A stretch of 10,423 nt of DNA from JBBSQE01 sp038258095 (lineage in GTDB: Bacteria > Actinomycetota > Thermoleophilia > Solirubrobacterales > 70-9): assembly GCA_038258095.1 (NCBI GenBank), contig JBBSQE010000112.1, positions 1 to 10,423 of the forward strand. The letters run 5' to 3'. The position numbers and the translations under genes were made by a program. Each line of letters starts with the position of its first letter. Position 1 is the first letter of the stretch. Of this stretch, positions 6,338-10,423 are shown piece by piece. Below the pieces are notes generated by a model that did no database searches, had not been told where the DNA came from, and worked only from the letters and a program-made list of their open reading frames with translations.

Positions 6338-7180
6338 GTGAGTGCCGCGCTCAGCGCCCACGGCCTACAGAAGTCCTATGGCGGCAAGCGCGCTCTCGAC
6401 GGTGTCGACCTCGAGATCGGGGAGGGCGAGCTCCTCGGGCTCCTCGGCCCCAACGGCGCCGGCAAATCGACGCTGACGAAGATCGCCTGCGGGCTCGTCT
6501 CGCCGACCGACGGCGGGGTCGAGGTGCTCGGCCACGCGGCGGGAAGCCGTGAGGCCCGGGCCGAGATCGGCTACCTGGCCGAGCTCTTTCGGTTTCCCGG
6601 CTGGGCGACCTCCGACGAGTTGCTGACCCTCCACCAGAGGCTCGCCGGCTCTCCCGGAGGAGAGGCCGAACGGTCGCGCCTCCTCGACCTGGTCGGTCTG
6701 GCCGACGCCGCCGGGACCCGCGTCGAGGCGATGTCGAAAGGAATGCAACAGCGCCTCGGTATTGCGCAGGCGCTGATCGGGTCGCCCCGCCTGCTGCTGC
6801 TCGACGAGCCGACAAGCGCCCTCGACCCCGTCGGGCGGCGGATCGTCCGCGAGGTCCTCGACGGGCTGCGCGACTCAGGCGTCTCGATCCTCCTCAACTC
6901 GCACCTGCTGACCGAGGTGGAGCTCGTCTGCGACCGGGTCTCGATCCTGGTCGGGGGGAGGGTCGTCCGCGAGGGCCGCCCGTCCGAGCTCGTCGGGCCC
7001 GGCGGGGTCAAGGTCGAGACCGGCACCGGGACGAAGGTCTTCGAGGGAAGGACCCGGGAGGATGTCCCCGGGATCGTCGCGGAGCTCGTGGCCGCGGGTG
7101 AGGAGATCTACGAGGTCGGCCTGCGCCATGCCTCGCTCGAGGAGATCTACCTCGATGCGGTCGGGGGGAAGACGGGCTGA
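6338..7180 (+). CDS. ABC transporter ATP-binding protein (ABC-2/CcmA type)
   Basis: A 280-residue ATPase that would power the membrane protein encoded next, probably for export. Walker A is GPNGAGKS (37-44). The Q-loop region reads IGYLAE (77-82), as in the COG1131 drug/polymer exporter group, which has no canonical Q-loop glutamine here. The signature is SKGMQQRL (133-140), Walker B LLLLDEP (152-158), D-loop SALD (160-163) and switch histidine H189 (NSH). The C-terminal ~60 residues form the small extra domain common in this group, ending LEEIYLDAVGG. The GTG start lies nine bases after the metG stop and gives the standard family N-terminus. The stop overlaps the permease start (TGATG). The cargo is unknown. 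Confidence 0.9.
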   Translation: MSAALSAHGLQKSYGGKRALDGVDLEIGEGELLGLLGPNGAGKSTLTKIACGLVSPTDGGVEVLGHAAGSREARAEIGYLAELFRFPGWATSDELLTLHQRLAGSPGGEAERSRLLDLVGLADAAGTRVEAMSKGMQQRLGIAQALIGSPRLLLLDEPTSALDPVGRRIVREVLDGLRDSGVSILLNSHLLTEVELVCDRVSILVGGRVVREGRPSELVGPGGVKVETGTGTKVFEGRTREDVPGIVAELVAAGEEIYEVGLRHASLEEIYLDAVGGKTG

Positions 7181-8046
7181 TGTCAGCGCTGGGCCCGGTC
7201 GGGACGATCATCGGCTACGCCCTCCGCGAGGGGCTGCGGCGGCGCATCTTCGCCGTCGTCCTGGCGTTGACCGTCGCCTTTCTCGTGCTCTACGCGGTTG
7301 CGGCCCACTTCGCGTTTCGCGATGTCCAGAGCTTCGCGGCCGGCCAGGGCGGCCTCATCGATCCCGTCTCCTTCACCGGCTCCACGATCTTCGGCCTGGC
7401 GATGTTCTCGATCCTTTTCCTCGGGGCGGTGCTCGCTGTGTTCCTGACGCTGGGGGTGGTGCGGGGGGATGCTGAGAGCGGCCTCCTGCAACCGCTGGTG
7501 GTCAGGCCCGTGGGGCGGTCGGTGATGCTGCTCTCCCGCTTCGCGGGCGCCGGCCTGCTCGCGACCGCCTATGTCCTCTGCGTGTACTTCGCGTGTCTGG
7601 GGATCACCACGACGGCGGGTGACTGGAGCCCCGATCATGCGCTCGGGCCAGGGGTCGGCCTCGCATTCGCAGTGGCGATCATCGCCGCGCTTTCGATTCT
7701 GGTCTCGGTATTCCTATCGGCGACAGCGCAGGGGATCGCGGTCTTCATGGTCTTCGGGGCCGGCCTCGTCGCTGGGCTGCTCGACCAGATCGGTCAGGCC
7801 ATCGATTCCGGCACGCTGCACTCGATCGGGCAGGTCGGCAGTTGGGTCCTTCCGTTCGAAGGTCTCTACGCCGGCAGCCTCCACGCCCTTGTCTCCGACA
7901 CCAGCGGACTCACCGGCTTCGTGCTGCAGCTGGGCCCATTCGGCGGCTCGGAGGCAGCTGGAGCGCCGCTGATCGCATGGTCGGTCATCTATGCCGCGGC
8001 GATCCTGACCGTCGCTTGTTGGGGCTTTCGGCGCCGCGACCTCTGA
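7180..8046 (+). CDS. ABC-2 type transporter permease
   Basis: A 288-residue membrane protein, the partner of the ATPase just upstream, with which it shares a TGATG overlap. Six hydrophobic segments are visible at about 23-43, 70-93, 117-141, 157-180, 184-203 and 264-283. The cytoplasmic stretch between the second and third, RGDAESGLLQPLVVRPVGR (95-113), matches the ABC-2 permease pattern in which an acidic ExG segment is followed by P and R before the next helix. It resembles the NosY/ABC2_membrane_2 type. A half-size permease of this kind normally dimerises, giving two permease and two ATPase subunits. The fifth-to-sixth helix loop (about 204-263) is long and probably extracellular. Nothing nearby identifies the substrate. 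Confidence 0.88.
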   Translation: MSALGPVGTIIGYALREGLRRRIFAVVLALTVAFLVLYAVAAHFAFRDVQSFAAGQGGLIDPVSFTGSTIFGLAMFSILFLGAVLAVFLTLGVVRGDAESGLLQPLVVRPVGRSVMLLSRFAGAGLLATAYVLCVYFACLGITTTAGDWSPDHALGPGVGLAFAVAIIAALSILVSVFLSATAQGIAVFMVFGAGLVAGLLDQIGQAIDSGTLHSIGQVGSWVLPFEGLYAGSLHALVSDTSGLTGFVLQLGPFGGSEAAGAPLIAWSVIYAAAILTVACWGFRRRDL

Positions 8047-8081
8047 TCAGGTCCCTGTCCCAGCGGTCGTGTCGATGCGCA

Positions 8082-8087
8082 TAGACT
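8082..8087 (+). promoter_or_regulatory. Putative -10 box of the small membrane-peptide operon
   Basis: TAGACT fits TAnnnT and is nine bases before TTG 8097. Its TAG is also an in-frame stop for the downstream peptide, so the peptide cannot start further upstream. The same hexamer appears before tatD at 8905. No clear -35 is seen. Confidence 0.45.
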
Positions 8088-8096
8088 GCCGTTTCG

Positions 8097-8168
8097 TTGC
8101 GTTACGCCATCCGCACCTTCATCGGCTTCGCCCTGATCGTCGCGTCCTGGGTGATGGTGATTCTGTGA
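8097..8168 (+). CDS. Predicted 23-residue single-pass membrane peptide
   Basis: TTG 8097 opens a frame reading MRYAIRTFIGFALIVASWVM then VIL and stop. It has a short basic start (R2, R6) and a hydrophobic helix at about 8-23, long enough to cross the membrane with the N-terminus inside. Twenty-one of 23 codons end in G or C, as real genes here do. An in-frame TAG at 8082 excludes a longer form; the only other starts (GTG 8151, ATG 8154) would leave a few residues. The stop TGA overlaps a GTG (GTGA) that starts the SHOCT peptide, implying translational coupling. Alternatively this is the membrane half of one TM-SHOCT protein split by a one-base error. I know no family name for it. Confidence 0.5.
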   Translation: MRYAIRTFIGFALIVASWVMVIL

Positions 8169-8263
8169 GCCGGCTCGAGGCGCTGGGGCGGATGCGCAAG
8201 GACGGGACTCTCACCGAGGAGGAGTTCGAGCGGTTGAAGAGGCAGGTGCTCTCAGAGTCATGA
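8165..8263 (+). CDS. SHOCT-domain mini-protein (32 residues)
   Basis: From GTG 8165 the product is MSRLEALGRMRKDGTLTEEE followed by FERLKRQVLSES. This is a complete SHOCT (short C-terminal domain) motif: a leucine-rich helix, DGTLTEEEFE and KRQVL. SHOCT motifs usually close larger, often membrane-linked proteins and are thought to mediate oligomerisation; free-standing copies are rare. The frame is open upstream to ATG 8069, but those residues are unlike any SHOCT partner and ATG 8069 lies before the putative -10 at 8082. The GTG overlaps the stop of the membrane peptide, and its own stop overlaps ATG 8260 (ATGA). The motif is clear; the start is inferred. Confidence 0.65.
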   Translation: MSRLEALGRMRKDGTLTEEEFERLKRQVLSES

Positions 8264-8559
8264 GCCCCGTTCCCCCGATCGTGCACATCGCGGCCGCCGC
8301 CGCAGCGGTGTTCGCCGCCCTGACCGTGATGCCCGCCATCACCCCGGACCTGCCGAGCTCCGAGCCGGGGGTGTCGCAGCCGCGCGGGCTGAGCGGCCCT
8401 GGTGATCCGGACTCGCTGATGGCTGACGGCTCGTTCAGCAAAGCGCTCGCTGATATCTCCGACCAACTCGGAGGCGATGATGTGACGGCCCTCGATGTCA
8501 CTCCCGCGAAGATCACGGTCGACACCGGTCCCTCAGGCAGCGGTACCTACCCCGATTGA
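8260..8559 (+). CDS. Unrecognised membrane-anchored protein, 5' part of a frameshifted gene
   Basis: This 99-residue frame starts at ATG 8260, overlapping the SHOCT stop (ATGA). Residues 8-27 are an alanine-rich hydrophobic segment (signal anchor or membrane helix), then a Pro/Ser/Gly linker to about 55. A folded-looking region SFSKALADISDQLGGDDVTA (58-77) and LDVTPAKITVD follow. The frame stops at TGA 8557-8559, right after a CCCC run (8550-8553). Removing one C joins it to the next frame as GTYPIDEISSS, giving a continuous 182-residue protein to 8809. The product is probably exported or membrane-tethered, with its C-terminal domain outside the cytoplasm. I do not recognise a named family; the SDQLGGDDVTALDVTPAKI stretch resembles small secreted domains in related actinobacteria, from memory only. 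Confidence 0.6.
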   Translation: MSPVPPIVHIAAAAAAVFAALTVMPAITPDLPSSEPGVSQPRGLSGPGDPDSLMADGSFSKALADISDQLGGDDVTALDVTPAKITVDTGPSGSGTYPD

Positions 8560-8809
8560 CGAGATCTCGAGCTCCGCGCCGTCCCTGCTCGCCCACGCGA
8601 TCGGACAGGCGCGACAGGATGCCCTGGGCGTGGCCGACGTCCATGACGCCACCCAGTTCCGCTCGCTTCACTTCGAATCCGACGGTGCGGATGGAGTCTG
8701 GACCGCGCGCCTGGTGTCGAGTCTGCCGGTACCTCGTCGCTATATCGCTGCGGTGCCGAGCGGAGTATTGGGGCTCGGGGTCGATGCCAAGGCGGTTCCC
8801 GGGCGCTGA
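8495..8809 (+). pseudogene. 3' part of the frameshifted membrane-anchored protein gene
   Basis: The +1 frame carries the likely continuation of the gene at 8260. From about 8554 it reads IDEISSSAPSLLAHAIGQAR, followed by helix- and strand-like sequence including FRSLHFES, GVWTARLV and RRYIAAVPSG, ending at TGA 8807-8809. Codon third positions here are mostly G or C, as in coding DNA, whereas the other forward frame is only the arginine-rich upstream shadow of tatD. The formal ATG at 8495 lies inside the 5' frame and gives MSLPRRSRST, which looks non-native, so only the part after about 8550 is considered real. It is either a broken gene, a base-call error in the CCCC run, or, least likely, a slippage site. 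Confidence 0.5.
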
Positions 8810-8904
8810 GGGCGCCTTCCGTGGCGAGCGCGTCCGGGTCGGCATCGCGTTCACGGGGGCCAATCCAGCGCCGCGGGGACGAAAGCGGGGCGAGGCGCCG
8901 TACC
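8810..8904. other. Gene-free gap between the micro-operon and tatD
   Basis: This GC-rich spacer shows no convincing gene. Frames open through it, including a long upstream extension of the tatD frame, are shadows with arginine- and proline-rich translations. No strong terminator hairpin with a T tract is visible after the 8809 stop. Confidence 0.5.
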
Positions 8905-8910
8905 TAGACT
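8905..8910 (+). promoter_or_regulatory. Putative -10 box of tatD
   Basis: TAGACT is identical to the hexamer at 8082. A start near 8917 would give a leader of about 30 bases before ATG 8946. AGGGAG at 8913-8918 resembles a Shine-Dalgarno but is spaced for ATG 8929, which is out of frame with tatD. Confidence 0.4.
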
Positions 8911-8928
8911 GCAGGGAGACCGCAGTCG

Positions 8929-8947
8929 ATGGCGGTCATCCCGCCAT
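8929..8947 (+). promoter_or_regulatory. Hairpin enclosing the tatD start codon
   Basis: ATGGCGG (8929-8935) and CCGCCAT (8941-8947) are perfect reverse complements around a five-base loop (TCATC). The right arm contains the first two bases of the tatD ATG, and the left arm contains another ATG. In RNA this seven-pair, mostly G-C stem could hide the start codon. Its effect on translation is an inference. Confidence 0.45.
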
Positions 8948-9713
8948 GGTCGATACCCACGCCCACCTCTCGCTCTGCGAACCTGACGTTGCCGAGCTGC
9001 TCGAAGCGGCGCGCGCGGCCGGGGTTGAGCGGATCCTCGACATCGGTCTCGACGAGGCAACGAACCGGAAGGCGATCGGGGCGGCGGAGCGATACGAGGG
9101 CGTGTTCGCGAGCGTCGGGCGCCATCCCAACTCGGCGACCGGCTTCGGTGACGAGGCCGCGGCCGACATCGCCGAGCTCGCGCGCGACGGCGCCGTCCGG
9201 GCGATCGGTGAGACCGGCCTCGACTTCTATCGCGACGGCGCGCCGCGCGCCGACCAGCGAGCGGCCTTCGCGGCGCAGATAGAGGCCGCGCGGGAGGCCT
9301 CGCTGCCATTGGTCATCCACGTCCGCGACGGCGCCGGGGAGACAGAGGCGGTCGACGAGGTGTTCGGCACCCTGGACTCACGGGGCGACGGCCTCGACGT
9401 CATCCTCCATTGCTTCTCAGCGCCCGCCCGGTCCGGGGATGCCGCAGACCGCGGCTGGCACTGCTCGTTCGCCGGCAACCTCACCTATCCGCGCGCTGGG
9501 GATCTGCGCGAGGCGGCGATGGCTCTCCCGGAGGACCTGATCCTGGTCGAGACCGACTCTCCGTTCCTGGCTCCCAAGCAGGTGCGGGGCAAGCCGAACC
9601 AGCCGGCCAACGTCGTCGAGACGGCGCGTGTCCTCGCGGAGGCGCGCGGGGTGGAGACGGCCCACATCGAGGCGGTGGTCGAGGCGAACGCCGCCCGCCT
9701 CTTCGGATGGTGA
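8946..9713 (+). CDS. tatD: TatD family metal-dependent deoxyribonuclease
   Basis: A 255-residue TIM-barrel hydrolase of the TatD family, two-metal nucleases linked to DNA repair and DNA turnover. Metal ligands are in place: H5 and H7 in DTHAHL, E89 in IGETGLDFYR (87-96), H125 in LVIHVRD, H155 in LHCFS and D204 in ETDSPFLAP (202-210). The C-terminal KPNQPANVVETARVLAE (216-232) is also typical. ATG 8946 gives the expected family start right before DTHAHL; the much longer open frame upstream (to 8556) has arginine-rich, non-homologous sequence and overlaps the previous gene. An alternative start at ATG 8929 would need a one-base frame correction. rsmA follows after 22 bases, the common tatD-rsmA order. 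Confidence 0.94.
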   Translation: MVDTHAHLSLCEPDVAELLEAARAAGVERILDIGLDEATNRKAIGAAERYEGVFASVGRHPNSATGFGDEAAADIAELARDGAVRAIGETGLDFYRDGAPRADQRAAFAAQIEAAREASLPLVIHVRDGAGETEAVDEVFGTLDSRGDGLDVILHCFSAPARSGDAADRGWHCSFAGNLTYPRAGDLREAAMALPEDLILVETDSPFLAPKQVRGKPNQPANVVETARVLAEARGVETAHIEAVVEANAARLFGW

Positions 9714-9735
9714 CCGGCCGGCGGCTGGCGCGACG

Positions 9736-10423
9736 ATGAGGCTCGGACAGAACTTCCTCACCGACCCGAACCTGCTCGAGGCGATTGTGCGGGAGGCGGA
9801 GATCACCCCGGAAGATGTGGTGCTCGAGGTCGGCGCCGGCGAGGGCGTCCTGACGAGGAAGCTCGCCGAGGTGGCCGCGCTCGTCCATGCGATCGAGATC
9901 GATCGCCGGCTGGAGCCGGTGCTGGGGGAGATCGCGTCCGACCCCCGGGTCCGGCTGCACTGGGGGGACGCGATGCGCTTCGACTTCGCCGGCATCCAGC
10001 CGGCCCCCACCGCGATGGTCGCGAACCTTCCCTATGCGGTGGCAACGCCCGTCATCCTTACCACCATCGCTGAGCTGCCGACGATCGCCCGGTGGACGGT
10101 GATGGTCCAGCGCGAGATCGCCGACCGGCTTCGCTCGGCGCCCGGCTCCCGCCTTTACGGCGGGCCGAGCGTTCTCGCCCAGCTCGCGACCGATGTGAAG
10201 CTGCTGCGGAAGGTCTCGCCGGAGGTCTTCAGGCCGCGCCCAAGGGTCGCGTCGGCCGTTCTGTCGCTCGATCGCACCGGGGCGGCGGCGACCCCCGCGC
10301 TGCGGGCGCTGGTCCGCGAGTCGTTTGCTCACCGGCGCAAGTGGGTGGCGCGGGCACGCGAGCTCGCGCGGCCCGGGCGGCTCAAGGCGGGGCGGGCCGC
10401 GCGGGCGGAGCGCGGCCGGGCGG
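9736..10423 (+). CDS. rsmA: 16S rRNA dimethyladenosine transferase RsmA/KsgA (cut by window edge)
   Basis: The frame runs open from ATG 9736 to the window end, 229 codons. The enzyme dimethylates two adjacent adenosines (A1518 and A1519 in E. coli numbering) in the 3' hairpin of 16S rRNA, late in 30S assembly. Visible motifs are LGQNFL (3-8), SAM-binding EVGAGEG (31-37), IEID (53-56), GDAM (77-80), the catalytic NLPY (97-100), FRPRPRV (165-171) and SFAHRRK (196-202). The N-terminus is short: LGQNFL begins at residue 3, while many homologues carry 10-20 residues before it. Reading upstream in frame I found no start codon close to the tatD end, so ATG 9736 stands. The last ~25 visible residues are Arg/Ala/Gly-rich. 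Only the extreme C-terminus should be missing. Confidence 0.93.
   Translation, partial: MRLGQNFLTDPNLLEAIVREAEITPEDVVLEVGAGEGVLTRKLAEVAALVHAIEIDRRLEPVLGEIASDPRVRLHWGDAMRFDFAGIQPAPTAMVANLPYAVATPVILTTIAELPTIARWTVMVQREIADRLRSAPGSRLYGGPSVLAQLATDVKLLRKVSPEVFRPRPRVASAVLSLDRTGAAATPALRALVRESFAHRRKWVARARELARPGRLKAGRAARAERGRA

Noticed and set aside
5417..6361. 314-codon minus-strand frame opposite metG
   Set aside because: Complement of metG codons. The translation is compositionally biased and has no recognisable domain.
8556..8945. Upstream extension of tatD as a 385-residue protein
   Set aside because: The added 130 residues are arginine/proline-rich and overlap the real frame of the anchored protein; family homology starts at 8946.
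1..10423. Search for tRNA/rRNA genes, CRISPR arrays, insertion sequences, att sites and phage genes
   Set aside because: No repeat-spacer pattern, transposase or integrase motif, or tRNA-like cloverleaf was recognised on either strand by eye.

Overview
The window is strongly GC-rich, gene-dense bacterial chromosome with G/C-ending codons. It looks actinobacterial, probably Thermoleophilia/Solirubrobacterales. That placement is an inference from the housekeeping set (glyS, rsmI, metG, tatD, rsmA), an actinobacterial-type ROK kinase zinc motif, and TAnnnT -10 boxes set right against start codons, as in leaderless genes. There are no tRNA or rRNA genes, CRISPR arrays, transposases or phage genes. 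Most of the content is core rather than accessory.

Layout. Bases 1-187 (minus) hold the start of a glycyl-tRNA synthetase that leaves the window. It diverges from a small FmdB-type zinc-ribbon protein (281-661, plus); a perfect 17-bp inverted repeat lies between them. A structured spacer (662-768) separates the fmdB-type gene from a convergent LytR-CpsA-Psr (LCP) cell-wall glycopolymer ligase (769-1992, minus). From 2070 everything runs on the plus strand. ROK sugar kinase, rsmI and an orphan ATP-grasp ligase are joined by TGATG stop/start overlaps. metG follows, probably with its own promoter and a TTG start. Next come an ABC ATPase and an ABC-2 type permease, also joined by TGATG. Then comes a very small operon: a 23-residue membrane peptide, a 32-residue SHOCT peptide and an unrecognised membrane-anchored protein whose frame breaks at a CCCC run. 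The window ends with tatD and an rsmA cut off at the edge.

How the genes fit together. glyS, metG, rsmI and rsmA serve translation (tRNA charging and 16S rRNA methylation). tatD is a metal-dependent nuclease often found between metG and rsmA. The LCP protein and the ABC exporter act at the envelope. The ROK kinase feeds sugar into metabolism.

No clearly new defence or mobile system is present. The points most worth checking are the 8097-8809 micro-operon with its frame break, the repeated start-proximal TAnnnT boxes (including two TTG starts with identical spacing), the glyS/fmdB palindrome, and a hairpin enclosing the tatD start codon.
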